From an uncultured Candidatus Melainabacteria bacterium (GTDB taxonomy: Bacteria > Cyanobacteriota > Vampirovibrionia > Gastranaerophilales > Gastranaerophilaceae), in assembly GCA_947090755.1 (NCBI GenBank), contig CAMUPF010000003.1:1-64000 (forward strand): 64,000 nucleotides of DNA, written 5' to 3'. This document shows positions 17,180 through 25,822 of this stretch, one piece after another. A model generated the notes under the pieces. The model saw nothing but the letters and a program-made list of their open reading frames with translations. It searched no databases and was not told the DNA's origin. Each line of letters begins with the position of its first letter. Positions within the stretch are counted from its first letter, which is position 1. The position numbers and the translations under genes were made by a program.

Positions 17180-18311
17180 ATGAAAACTAGACTATTAACA
17201 TGGACAGGGGGGGGGGGGGAGCAAGCTGAGCAGAGCCACGAGCATAACTCCGCGAGCGACCATTGAATTGCGGAGTTATGCGAGAGTCGAGCGCGCGACG
17301 GGCAAGACCGCGCTCTTGACCGCAAGCGCGAACGTTGGCGTTTTACGCGAAGCGCAGTACCCACGTTGCGCATTCACAATGGCGGAGATTCTCTTATCCC
17401 TAACAATAATTGGTGTAGTCGCTGCGATAACGTTACCAAGTTTGACCGGCAATATTAATGAACGCACGTGGAACACACAGCGCAAAGCGCTTTATGCGCG
17501 ATTTTCACAGGCAATCGCCCTTATGCCGGCGTTGAACGGCTATGGAACTTTGACCGAAGACGAAAATAAAAGCGTGACAGCTGATACTGCGGCTGAAACT
17601 TTTGTCACAGAAGGGTTATCTAAAGTCCTCAAAATAAACAACATTTGTGACTCCGACCACCTTGCCGATTGCGGAATACCTACAAAATATACTGACACCG
17701 TTGGTTCACAAAAGATTATGCCTACAACGGTTTATACTCTGAACAGCAGATTTAACTTTAGCTTTAATGAAGCAGATGGTACTCCAAATTCTTATTCCCA
17801 AATTAATACTAAAGCCGCTGCGTTTGAAACTGTTAACGGTGAAAGCATACTGGTTTTTTATAATCCTCAATGTAAATCAGAATTAAGGGCACATTATCTC
17901 AAAGATTTTGCACAGTCAAAAATGTGTGCAAATTTTGTTTATGATTTAAATGGCAATAAAGGGCCTAATACCGTCGGAAAGGATATCGGAATAATTACGG
18001 CTCTATATCCTACGGATTCAGTTGTTGTTGCGCCGCAGCCGTATAATAAAAATTTTGGTAATGTATCTCAGTATGACGCAAGCAAACAGTGTAAAAGTCT
18101 GGATAATGAAGCTCGTTTACCTAATTTGCAAGAATTTTTTGCACTATTTTATAATCAGGATATATTTGGGAATTTCAACAAAAATTATGATTTTTGGACA
18201 AGCACCTTAGGCGACAATCCTTCTACGGCGAAAGCTTTTCATATGAATCCTGGCAGAATTTATACTCTGGACAGAACTCAAGAATATAATGTTATATGTG
18301 TTAAACGATAA
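17180..18311 (+). CDS. phase-variable prepilin-like surface protein, OFF at this tract length
   Basis: The promoter, an AAAGAAAGGA ribosome site and the ATG at 17180 support this start. The reading frame then meets 13 G (17207-17219) and ends at a TGA about 45 bases later. Removing one G would join it to the frame that encodes the type IV-like prepilin core AFTMAEILLSLTIIGVVAA, giving a 66-residue leader and a protein of about 377 residues. Without this, an internal start at 17268 could be used, but it has no well-placed ribosome site. The core after the leader is nearly identical to three paralogues; the C-terminus (ARLPNLQEFFALFYNQD ... FWTSTLG ... NVICVKR) is divergent and resembles the DUF1566/Lcl C-terminal, C-type-lectin-like fold. 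Probably surface-exposed or pilus-associated. Confidence 0.85.
17207..17219 (+). repeat. 13-G homopolymer (candidate phase-variation tract)
   Basis: Thirteen consecutive G inside the leader of the prepilin-like gene, followed by AGCAAGCTGAGCAGAGCC. Twelve G would restore the frame. The same tract-plus-GAGCAG arrangement occurs at 33132-33143 and 35837-35848. Confidence 0.85.
17234..17378 (+). repeat. GC-rich leader insert with gene-specific hairpin
   Basis: Between the G tract and the prepilin core lies an insert with a perfect 11-base inverted repeat (CATAACTCCGC ... GCGGAGTTATG), then GAGAGTCGAGCGCGCGACGG and GGCGTTTTACGCGA, both shared with the leader of the gene at 33192. The hairpin differs between the two copies (ACTTGC/GCAAGT in the other). 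The prepilin gene at 31703 lacks the whole insert. Confidence 0.7.
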
Positions 18312-18318
18312 AAGATAG

Positions 18319-18345
18319 GGCGCAAGCGAAGCTTGCGCCTCTACT
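18319..18345 (+). terminator. terminator after prepilin-like gene
   Basis: Stem GGCGCAAGC / GCTTGCGCC with loop GAA, followed by a moderately T-rich stretch. It separates the prepilin-like gene from wecB. Confidence 0.65.
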
Positions 18346-18367
18346 TGTTTTGTATTAAAATAGTGCT

Positions 18368-19480
18368 ATGAAAAGAATTTTGTTTGTATTCGGGACGCGC
18401 CCCGAGGTTATTAAATTAGCACCGCTAATCCTTGAAATGAGAAAGTTTCCGGAACTTTATGATGTTAGAATTTGTAACACAGAACAGCAAAAAGAACTTT
18501 CTAACCAGACTCTTGCGTATTTTGGTTTGAAAGCGGATTACAATCTTGATTGTATGAAGCCAAATCAAACGTTATTGGAGGTTCAGGCTCGTTTGTTAAA
18601 AGCGCTGGATGGGGTTTACAAGTCAGAATCCTTTGACGCGACGGTGGTTCAGGGCGATACAATTACTGTTTTGAGCGGCGCACTTGCAAGTTTTTACAAC
18701 AAAATTCCTGTGTTTCACGTTGAAGCCGGACTTCGCTCTTATGATTTATTCGAGCCTTATCCTGAAGAAGCTATGCGTCAGATGACATCACGCATTGCAG
18801 CGTTGAACTTCTGTCCGACGGAAACTAATAAAAATGCACTTTTAAAAGAAGATGTTTCAGCGGATAAAATTTTTGTGACCGGAAACACTGTAATCGACGC
18901 ACTTTTCTGCCTGACAGAACAAACACTAAATAGCGCAGGTGAATTTTTTGCACAGCAGGGGATAAAAATTGACGATAAGTTAGTTTTAATTACTGCTCAC
19001 AGACGCGAAAATCACGGTGAGCGCTTAGATAGAATTCTATCAGCCATTGAGTTTCTGGTGAAAAAATACGCTGATCACACTTTTGTAATCCCCGTTCACC
19101 CGAATCCGAACGTTAAAGATAAGATTCACGCGCGTCTTGAACGCTTTGAAAATGTTAAACTTCTTACGCCGCTTGATTATCCTAATCTTGTTTATTTGAT
19201 GAAGAATGCAAAATTAATCCTTACAGATTCCGGCGGAATTCAGGAGGAAGCACCTTCTTTTGCCTGCCCGACAATTGTTTTGCGTTACGAAACCGAGCGT
19301 AAAGAAGGTATTGAAGCAGGTGTTTCAATACTTGTTGGCGCGGATTATGACAAAATCCTTTCTGAAAGCGAAAAGGTTCTTTCCCTTGCGCGTTCACAGT
19401 CAAGACTTAAGGCTCAAAATCCTTATGGTAATGGAAAATCTGCCCAAATCATTGAGCAGATTATACGTGAAAGGATTTAA
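18368..19480 (+). CDS. wecB: UDP-N-acetylglucosamine 2-epimerase (non-hydrolysing)
   Basis: The 370-residue enzyme interconverts UDP-GlcNAc and UDP-ManNAc, the precursor of ManNAc-containing surface polysaccharides. It shows the family motifs FGTRPEVIKLAPLI at the N-terminus, HVEAGLRSYD, ITAHRRENHGER with the catalytic His, and DSGGIQEEAPSF. Length is typical. There is no Shine-Dalgarno; TAAAAT (18356-18361) ends six bases before ATG, as in several other genes here, suggesting a leaderless transcript. No ManNAc dehydrogenase (wecC) is adjacent. Confidence 0.93.
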   Translation: MKRILFVFGTRPEVIKLAPLILEMRKFPELYDVRICNTEQQKELSNQTLAYFGLKADYNLDCMKPNQTLLEVQARLLKALDGVYKSESFDATVVQGDTITVLSGALASFYNKIPVFHVEAGLRSYDLFEPYPEEAMRQMTSRIAALNFCPTETNKNALLKEDVSADKIFVTGNTVIDALFCLTEQTLNSAGEFFAQQGIKIDDKLVLITAHRRENHGERLDRILSAIEFLVKKYADHTFVIPVHPNPNVKDKIHARLERFENVKLLTPLDYPNLVYLMKNAKLILTDSGGIQEEAPSFACPTIVLRYETERKEGIEAGVSILVGADYDKILSESEKVLSLARSQSRLKAQNPYGNGKSAQIIEQIIRERI

Positions 19481-19516
19481 GTTTTTGTGTGTTGGCTTAT
19501 AAAAAGATTTATATCC

Positions 19517-20107
19517 TTATCGGAGTATAGTTTCTTTTTTAATTGAGTTCATCGCATATTTATAAGTCGGTTTGTAATTCATGCTAGGTAATTTAGCTTT
19601 GTAGAATTCTATTTCTCTGTCGCGGAGTTCTCTGCGCTGGCAAACTTTTCTTGTTCTTCTGTTTGTAGAATAGAGAATTAGGCCTGCCAGCGTTAAAACT
19701 GTCAGCGTCCAAGTCATTTTTTCGTGTCCGAATCTTTCGCCTACAAATATCGGCGCAGAATCCGGAGTGTTAAAAATTATTCCTGCGTTCGCGATGTTTT
19801 GACCCTGAATATGTAGTTTCAATTCGTTTTCACCGGTGTTTTCAACTACCATCGGGTTGATTCCGCTTACGTTTTTATAGATTGTGTTGATGTTTCCGGC
19901 CGGAGTAATCCCTTTAATCGTTAAAATGATTTTGTCATTAGCTTGAACAGTTTTTCTTACCTTTGCCGGAGAGTCAGAACGAAGGATAATGTTATACTGT
20001 CCTTCTGTTCCGTCAAAAACAACAGAGTTCAAAAAGTTCTGCGCTCCGAAACTCATCGGTGCGAATGTTCCCAAGACTATTAATAAAGTTAAAACTAATC
20101 TGAACAT
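19517..20107 (-). CDS. exported, membrane-anchored beta-rich protein of unknown function
   Basis: The 196-residue protein has an N-terminal signal peptide (MFRLVLTLLIVLGTFAPMSFG), a beta-rich extracytoplasmic region with AMIN-like pattern (VVFDGTEGQYNIILRSDSPAKV), and a C-terminal membrane helix (WTLTVLTLAGLILYS) followed by a basic tail (TNRRTRKVCQRRELRDREI). AMIN domains bind envelope components in other bacteria; this similarity is weak. It is the downstream neighbour of the two small exported proteins but has its own 166-base upstream region. Confidence 0.7.
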   Translation of the reverse strand: MFRLVLTLLIVLGTFAPMSFGAQNFLNSVVFDGTEGQYNIILRSDSPAKVRKTVQANDKIILTIKGITPAGNINTIYKNVSGINPMVVENTGENELKLHIQGQNIANAGIIFNTPDSAPIFVGERFGHEKMTWTLTVLTLAGLILYSTNRRTRKVCQRRELRDREIEFYKAKLPSMNYKPTYKYAMNSIKKETILR

Positions 20108-20192
20108 TTATCCCTCTTCCTTCTTTTGTAAGAAATTCAGACTGTGGACTTCTTTTCTTACACATCAATATTACCCGCAATATATGCAGGTG

Positions 20193-20218
20193 ACATCAAT
20201 CAACAGGTTTATTGATGT
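20193..20218. promoter_or_regulatory. inverted repeat, possible operator
   Basis: Perfect 8-base arms ACATCAAT and ATTGATGT around ten bases, in the 166-base gap upstream of the 20107 gene. A further ACATCAAT occurs at about 20162, making three half-sites. No T run follows in either direction, so it is less likely to be a terminator. Confidence 0.45.
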
Positions 20219-20273
20219 AAACCTAAAGGATGAAATCAAGGGATTGAAATATTCTACAGGTGGCTATACCCGA

Positions 20274-20753
20274 TTATTTACCGGTGTACCAGATGTTGAA
20301 AACCGGATTTGATGTATTCGGATTGATATCAACTTCGTTCCCGCGGAAAATTAATGAACAGTAGTTGAAGAATCTTTTCCACGCAGGGTTGTACCATTTG
20401 AGGGTATTGAAGCCTGTTAGAAGTAGTTCTGAATTGAAGGTCGTAAGCTTCCCGTTAGCGTTTCTGACACGGAAGGTTTTAAATTCAACCTCAGCGTTGT
20501 CGCCAACCCAGCCGTTTTCTTTTACATAATCAACTGTTCCGTACATTGTTGTATCTTTTTTAATAAAAATCTTGCCGTTTTTATACACATCGTCAACGAC
20601 ACGGAATGGAACGCGGTCGCCGGTTTCTGTTTCATCAAACGCGGTTGAAATAGGTTCCAGCGGAGCAATTTTTATAGGGATTTTTTCCTCTATTGCAAAG
20701 GAAACTCCGGCATTTACAAGTAATATTAATGCGATTAAAATTAACTTCTTCAT
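20274..20753 (-). CDS. small exported protein, paralogue of the 20750-21157 product
   Basis: I chose the ATG at 20753: it overlaps the preceding stop as ATGA and is served by GGAGA inside the upstream gene. The 159-residue product has a signal peptide (MKKLILIALILLVNAGVSFA) and then a beta-rich domain beginning KIPIKIAPLEPISTAFDETETGDRV. The same plan (P-L-.-I-S ... E-G-D-.-V-.-F-.-V) appears in the upstream protein, so the two are diverged paralogues. Function unknown; it is the third gene of the operon with the M48 protease. Confidence 0.75.
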   Translation of the reverse strand: MKKLILIALILLVNAGVSFAIEEKIPIKIAPLEPISTAFDETETGDRVPFRVVDDVYKNGKIFIKKDTTMYGTVDYVKENGWVGDNAEVEFKTFRVRNANGKLTTFNSELLLTGFNTLKWYNPAWKRFFNYCSLIFRGNEVDINPNTSNPVFNIWYTGK

Positions 20754-21157
20754 TCTTCTCTCCATATACTGAAAACATCTTTGTCCGGAAGCGCTTTTAC
20801 TTCTCCGCCGCGTACAAAATCGGCTAAATCCGTGAAAAAGAACATTGCTCCGTCGTGCAGATTACCCCGTAAAAATACTGTTCCGGAGTATTTCTCATCA
20901 CTGTTTAGTGCACGGAAGTTTTCAATCGTAAGCTGTGCTTCTTTTCCGGCCATACCGTTTTCCTGATATTTGACGATAAGTCCGCGGATAAGTTTGTCTG
21001 TTCCGACGATTTTAAAATCAACATAATCACCCTCGAGAAATTCATCTTGTGAGGTGCTGATTTTGTGCAGCGGAGTTATGTCAATAAGTGTCCGTTCAGC
21101 AAAGGCCGGCCCCGGTGTTAATAAAGATAATAAAAACGTAAGGACAAGTTTCTTCAT
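20750..21157 (-). CDS. small exported protein of unknown function
   Basis: The 135-residue product has a signal peptide (MKKLVLTFLLSLLTPGPAFA) and a domain starting RTLIDITPLHKISTSQDEF, which resembles the next protein of the operon. Its ATG overlaps the stop of the M48 protease gene (TAATG), and its own stop overlaps the next ATG, so the three are translated in a coupled way. I recognise no domain family. Confidence 0.75.
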   Translation of the reverse strand: MKKLVLTFLLSLLTPGPAFAERTLIDITPLHKISTSQDEFLEGDYVDFKIVGTDKLIRGLIVKYQENGMAGKEAQLTIENFRALNSDEKYSGTVFLRGNLHDGAMFFFTDLADFVRGGEVKALPDKDVFSIWREE

Positions 21158-21876
21158 TAAATGGCTTCCCCTCTGCGTTTAAGTTCTTTTTGTCTACGAA
21201 CATCTTCTTTGTGGCGGAAACCTCTTAATTCATCCTCGTATGCATACATGAAGTTTTTATAATACGGGTGGTTTGTCTTAGGGCTTGCTAAATATTGAGG
21301 GTATTTTTTGTAGATGTATTTATAGATACTAATTAATCTTTTAGAACCTTTCGGATGGGTTGATATGAATCCCCAATCCCACATTGGTTCGCTAAAAATT
21401 TTATTTCCCATGATAATCGCTGCAATCGGGTCAAATCCGGCGTTAACCATATAATCTATTGCTTTCAAATCAGATTTATATTCATAGTTTTTGCTGTTGA
21501 AGTTCATTGCTATTAATTTAAGCGGGCCGCCGTATGCTTCAATAGAATGTGCCATTTCATGGCCGATTACAAAAGCCAGTTCGTCATCACTTTCGGCACA
21601 ATATAAAAGACCGCTGTAAACGGTTATGCTTTTATAAAAGTTGTTAGAAGATGCATTAACACTATTGGGTTTTAGTACTACTTCTAATGGAACTCTTTTA
21701 TCAAGTTTATTGCCTTCCATAAGTTTCGCTGCAACATTGTAGACTTTTTCCTGCTTTTTCCCTGTTTTTTGCCAGAAGTTGTCCATATTTAAGTCTGTTA
21801 TGATGTACGCTTCTTCTGCCAAAGCTGCGGTTCCTAATAATAAACTTAATACCATTAATGCGATGCTCTTCTTCAT
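21157..21876 (-). CDS. exported M48-family metalloprotease
   Basis: The 239-residue protein has a signal peptide (MKKSIALMVLSLLLGTAALA) and the zincin motif HEMAHSIEAYGG, with the third ligand expected in the helix DLKAIDYMVNAGFDPIAA (Asp-containing). The conserved STHPKGSKRLISI box of M48 proteases follows. It has no extra domains, so it is a short periplasmic M48 like the LoiP/YcaL group, probably involved in envelope protein quality control. It leads an operon with two small exported proteins that may be its partners. Confidence 0.88.
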   Translation of the reverse strand: MKKSIALMVLSLLLGTAALAEEAYIITDLNMDNFWQKTGKKQEKVYNVAAKLMEGNKLDKRVPLEVVLKPNSVNASSNNFYKSITVYSGLLYCAESDDELAFVIGHEMAHSIEAYGGPLKLIAMNFNSKNYEYKSDLKAIDYMVNAGFDPIAAIIMGNKIFSEPMWDWGFISTHPKGSKRLISIYKYIYKKYPQYLASPKTNHPYYKNFMYAYEDELRGFRHKEDVRRQKELKRRGEAI

Positions 21877-22045
21877 AAAAATTCCCCTTTATTTCTTAAT
21901 CCGTTACTACGATATCATAATTCTAATAGTTTTTCAATGCCTTATGTTAATAATTGTGACATATTTGCCCGCCATGATTGATTTTCTGTAGAAATATTTT
22001 TTCCTTTTTACTACAATTAGTCATGTAAAGGTGGAATAGAATATT

Positions 22046-23590
22046 ATGCAAATTATCTTGAATTTATTATATTTGTATGTGGCAGTTTATACGGCGTATT
22101 TCTTTGCTCTGGCTGTCAGAAATCTTTTTGATAGAAATTACAAAGTCGAAAAGCTTACTGCTACTGCCGTTGAAGAGGAAAATCTCGCCGTTGTTGTTTA
22201 TTCTCACAACAATAAACTCACACTGGAAAAACTTGTTAATCAGTTAAAACTACAGAGTTACCCGATTGACCGCTTCAAGATGTTTGTTATTCTTGATAAT
22301 TGTATTGATGGCTCTGAAGATATTTTTGAAAACGAACGTTTTATCAATGTTATTAATATCAAGGAGATTGGTACTATTGGTAAAGATGAGGCGATTTCGC
22401 AATTTGTAAAACGCTTTTCGGCAAATCGTGAGTTTGACGCGTATGTGTTTATTGATGGTGACAGAAGTATTCCGATGGATTTTCTGACCTCTGTTAATGC
22501 TGCACTCAAAACTTCCAGCGTTTTGTGCGGCGAAACCATTGTCTTATTTGAAAATCTTTCTTTTTCTGAAAAAATTAAATCTGCGTTTCAAAAATATAAT
22601 ATGAATTTCACACAGAAAGCACGTAGCCTTTTTGGACTTGCGTCGCTTGCTGATACCGGCGTTTTTGTAATCAGAAAACCGTTGCTGGATCAAATTAAAC
22701 AAATTAATCTTAAAAATATTGACGAACAGCTTAAATATAGTCTTTTGCTTTCAAAAGTTAAGGTTCCGTGCGTATATAATCCGAACATTCAGTCTTGCGT
22801 GGAATCTTTTGAGTACAAATTTGAACGTCCGAAACTTTCTGCAAGAATGGCACTTTTTGCAAAATGTTTTACACAAATATTCAGTAAGAATCTGGTTTTT
22901 GCAGAGCATGTATTCTCATTGCTTCAACCAAACATCTGCCTTACAGGCTTGATTTATTTGACGCTTCTGTGCTTCGCGTCAAAATATTATTTCTTTGTAG
23001 GGTTTAAGGGTGTTATTCTGACATTAATGACGTTTATTGTCGGATTTCTGTTAAGTCTTTTGAACTCACGACTTAACTTTAAGGAAAGTGTTTACCTTGC
23101 GATGTATCCGTTTTATTCTATCGGACATGTTGTAAAACATCTTCCTCCGGTGCAAAAGTTTGTGGAATTCGTGATAAATAAGGTTCGCGGTGTCGTTAAG
23201 GTTGAGAAGTTTATGATTGACGTTATGGTTCAGGTCGGACAATCTCAAATCCCTTGCAAACTTGAGTTTATTTCTGAAAATGATTTTGCCAGAGTTAAAT
23301 TTCACTACAAACGCAAATCTTTTGTTACCCAGCAACATTACAGAATGATAGATGCGTTGCAGGAATTGAGGATGAAATTAAGCGAATACGGTTATATTTT
23401 GAGAATTTGCGGCGCGTGCGAATACTTCCAATCAACAGACGACGGCTCAAAAAACATGCTGAAAGGCTGCTGCAACTGCACAAAACCAAGCATTACACTT
23501 CAACCAATCAAAGAAACCTGTGTTTGGAACGCTTGTTCAGAATTTTCGCATACCGATAAAATCAACGTGTATGACGGCCTTGAGAAATAA
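22046..23590 (+). CDS. family 2 glycosyltransferase with Cys-rich C-terminus
   Basis: The 514-residue protein begins with a membrane helix, then a GT2 catalytic domain (LAVVVYSHNNKLTLEKLVNQL ... FVILDNCIDGS ... AYVFIDGDRSI, with the DxD-like metal motif DGD), two C-terminal membrane helices near residues 285-345, and an unusual cytoplasmic tail. In the tail, C455, C458, C475, C476, C478, C492 and C497 suggest a zinc or iron-sulfur site not found in ordinary GT2 enzymes. Substrate unknown; polysaccharide or glycolipid synthesis is likely. A GGTGG ribosome site precedes the start. It overlaps folC by 29 bases, convergent. Confidence 0.85.
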   Translation: MQIILNLLYLYVAVYTAYFFALAVRNLFDRNYKVEKLTATAVEEENLAVVVYSHNNKLTLEKLVNQLKLQSYPIDRFKMFVILDNCIDGSEDIFENERFINVINIKEIGTIGKDEAISQFVKRFSANREFDAYVFIDGDRSIPMDFLTSVNAALKTSSVLCGETIVLFENLSFSEKIKSAFQKYNMNFTQKARSLFGLASLADTGVFVIRKPLLDQIKQINLKNIDEQLKYSLLLSKVKVPCVYNPNIQSCVESFEYKFERPKLSARMALFAKCFTQIFSKNLVFAEHVFSLLQPNICLTGLIYLTLLCFASKYYFFVGFKGVILTLMTFIVGFLLSLLNSRLNFKESVYLAMYPFYSIGHVVKHLPPVQKFVEFVINKVRGVVKVEKFMIDVMVQVGQSQIPCKLEFISENDFARVKFHYKRKSFVTQQHYRMIDALQELRMKLSEYGYILRICGACEYFQSTDDGSKNMLKGCCNCTKPSITLQPIKETCVWNACSEFSHTDKINVYDGLEK

Positions 23591-24719
23591 TCTCATTAAT
23601 CATATAAAATGAGCCGCAGATGATGTTTAGTTTGTCCGGCATGATGGCGTTCGGGTCTGTAAATTTTTTTGTCGGGAACGGACAGACGGCTTGTAATTCT
23701 TCAACCGTGCAGGAGTTCGGGTTGTTAAAGTGATAAAAATAGATTTCGTCGTGCGGGTCAAATAATATGTTTATCATTTTTTCGTAATCTTTGTTTCGCA
23801 AACAGCCAAAAATAAATCTGCGCGGGGTCGACGGGTAGAGAGCGTCAAGGCTTTCGCGAAGCGCCATTGCGCCGTTGGGGTTGTGTGCACCGTCAATTAT
23901 AAGATTTTTTTCTTCAATGTATTCAAACCGGCACGGGTGCTGAACTTTACCGAGCGCTTTTTGCACTGTGGCTTGCGCAATTTGCGGGAATAAAAGTTGA
24001 ATACAATTGAGGGCAAGCGCTAAATTTTCGCACTGATAAGTACCTTTAAGCGAAAGGTTTGAGGTGTCAGAAAAAGGGGTTACGAGTAGAAATAACGAAT
24101 TGTTTGCATCCGCTGCATCTTTGATTTCTTCGTAGCCTTCACCGGTGATAACAGGGCAGTCCGGCTTGATAATGCCGGCTTTTTCAAACGCTATTTTTGA
24201 GCGGGTATTCCCTAACCGCTCTGTATGGTCGAGGTCGATATGCGTGATTATGGCACAAAGATTTGATTTTATTACGTTTGTGGCGTCAAAACGCCCGCCA
24301 AGTCCGGTTTCCAGAACAACATAGTCTACGTGTTCGGCGGCAAAATACTTAAACATAACAGCGGTCAGGATTTCAAATTCTGTCAAATCTTCGCCAAGGC
24401 TGACAATTTCTTGTACGTATGCGGCAAAGGTTTCGCGCGGGATTTCTACGCCGTTAATCTTTATTCGCTCGGTGTATTCAAAAATGTGGGGGCTTGTATA
24501 GAGGCCTACTTTATAACCTGCTTCCTGCAGAATCGCGGCCAGAATTGCACAGGTCGAACCTTTTCCGTTTGTGCCCGCGACATGAATACATTTTAACCCG
24601 TCCTGCGGGTTGCCGAGTTTTTCTAAAACTGCAAGAATACGCTCCAGTCCCAGTTTGATTTTAAACTTTCCTTGAGAGGTTAGAAGTTTTATTGCGCTTT
24701 GGTAAGAGAAATCTTCCAT
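23562..24719 (-). CDS. folC: folylpolyglutamate synthase / dihydrofolate synthase
   Basis: The 385-residue Mur-ligase-family enzyme adds glutamate to dihydropteroate or folate. It shows the ATP-binding loop VAGTNGKGSTCAIL, the TSPHIFEYTERI motif typical of FolC, and DGAHNPNGAMAL in the C-terminal domain. It is the last gene of the wall cluster read right to left; its start overlaps the murG stop by one base. Its presence at the end of a wall cluster is unusual but not unique. Confidence 0.93.
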   Translation of the reverse strand: MEDFSYQSAIKLLTSQGKFKIKLGLERILAVLEKLGNPQDGLKCIHVAGTNGKGSTCAILAAILQEAGYKVGLYTSPHIFEYTERIKINGVEIPRETFAAYVQEIVSLGEDLTEFEILTAVMFKYFAAEHVDYVVLETGLGGRFDATNVIKSNLCAIITHIDLDHTERLGNTRSKIAFEKAGIIKPDCPVITGEGYEEIKDAADANNSLFLLVTPFSDTSNLSLKGTYQCENLALALNCIQLLFPQIAQATVQKALGKVQHPCRFEYIEEKNLIIDGAHNPNGAMALRESLDALYPSTPRRFIFGCLRNKDYEKMINILFDPHDEIYFYHFNNPNSCTVEELQAVCPFPTKKFTDPNAIMPDKLNIICGSFYMINEIISQGRHTR

Positions 24720-25822
24720 TATATCCCCAGTTGTTCAATAATTTTTTCTACGCCGTCAAATTTTGCAAGTTTTGCTGCGTTGGCCTGAAGTTGTTTGAGT
24801 TTTTCGCCTTTTAAGGAGTTAATATAGGAAAGCAAAGTTTCGGCTGTTGTGTCAGCGTCTTCAAGATAGAGCGCCGCGCCGTGGCTTTCCATATACCGTG
24901 CGTTAATCCGCTGGTGATCGGCCGCTGCGTGCGGGTAAGGCACAAGAATTGAGGCAACGTTACTTGCGCAGATTTCTGATAAACTTAAGGAGCCTGAGCG
25001 GGCGACTGCAATGTCTGAGGCTTTGAGTACTGAAATCATATCTTCAAAGTAAGGGCGGACAATAAGGTTTTTGTCTTTTTTGTAATCGGGGTATATTTTC
25101 AGTAACTCCTCGTTAACATCTTCAAAATGGCGTTTTCCGGTCTGGAAAATTACCTGAATATTTTCCTGTGAAAGTTTTTTGAGTATTTGAACAGCGGCGT
25201 TATTAATGGTTTTTGCGCCTTGTGAACCGCCCATTATGCAAATTGTGAGTTTGTCCTGCAAACCAAGATTTTCAAGCGCTTTTTCGCGTGTAAGAGTTTG
25301 AAATTCTTTTCTAATCGGATTGCCGTTGATGAAAATATTCTTATTATTTATATAATTTTTTGCGTCTTCAAATGCCAGTGAAACGCTTTTGGCGCCGGTT
25401 GCGAGGTTTCTTGTCACAAGTCCGGGTTTGGCGTCGCAGTCGTGCAGGACGTATGGGATTTTCAGGATTCTTGCGGCCATTACTGTCGGCGCAGAAACAT
25501 ATCCGCCGGTTCCAAAAATCGCGTCAGGTCTGTATTTCAGGATATAAAAACAGGATTTTAAAACTGCAATTGCGAGTTTTATTCCCCAGAGGAAGAATTG
25601 CGGGCTGGCTTTGCGCGGCATTCCTTCAACATCAACGCCCAGAAATTTGTAACCTTTTGAGCGAATTATTCCATACTCCAGATTTTTAAAATTTCCTATA
25701 TAAAAAATGTCGCCTGTAGTGTCTTTTTTCAAAAGTTCTTCAAAGACCGCAAGTGCCGGATAAATGTGGCCGCCGGTGCCGCCGCCTGTTATAAAATATG
25801 TTAATTTATGCTCTTTGTTCAT
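24719..25822 (-). CDS. murG: UDP-GlcNAc:lipid I N-acetylglucosaminyltransferase
   Basis: The 367-residue enzyme converts lipid I to lipid II at the inner membrane. The N-terminal GGGTGGHIYPALAVFEEL is the MurG glycine-rich motif, followed by GTGGYVSAPTVMAA, GGSQGAKTINNA, and the C-terminal SGSLSLSEICASNVASILVPYPHA region that binds UDP-GlcNAc. It overlaps ftsW by 17 bases. Confidence 0.96.
   Translation of the reverse strand: MNKEHKLTYFITGGGTGGHIYPALAVFEELLKKDTTGDIFYIGNFKNLEYGIIRSKGYKFLGVDVEGMPRKASPQFFLWGIKLAIAVLKSCFYILKYRPDAIFGTGGYVSAPTVMAARILKIPYVLHDCDAKPGLVTRNLATGAKSVSLAFEDAKNYINNKNIFINGNPIRKEFQTLTREKALENLGLQDKLTICIMGGSQGAKTINNAAVQILKKLSQENIQVIFQTGKRHFEDVNEELLKIYPDYKKDKNLIVRPYFEDMISVLKASDIAVARSGSLSLSEICASNVASILVPYPHAAADHQRINARYMESHGAALYLEDADTTAETLLSYINSLKGEKLKQLQANAAKLAKFDGVEKIIEQLGI

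Noticed and set aside
17268-17378. Start of the prepilin-like gene at 17268.
   Set aside because: GGAG is only two bases upstream and the promoter, ribosome site and leader all point to 17180 with a frame shift at the G tract; kept only as an alternative.
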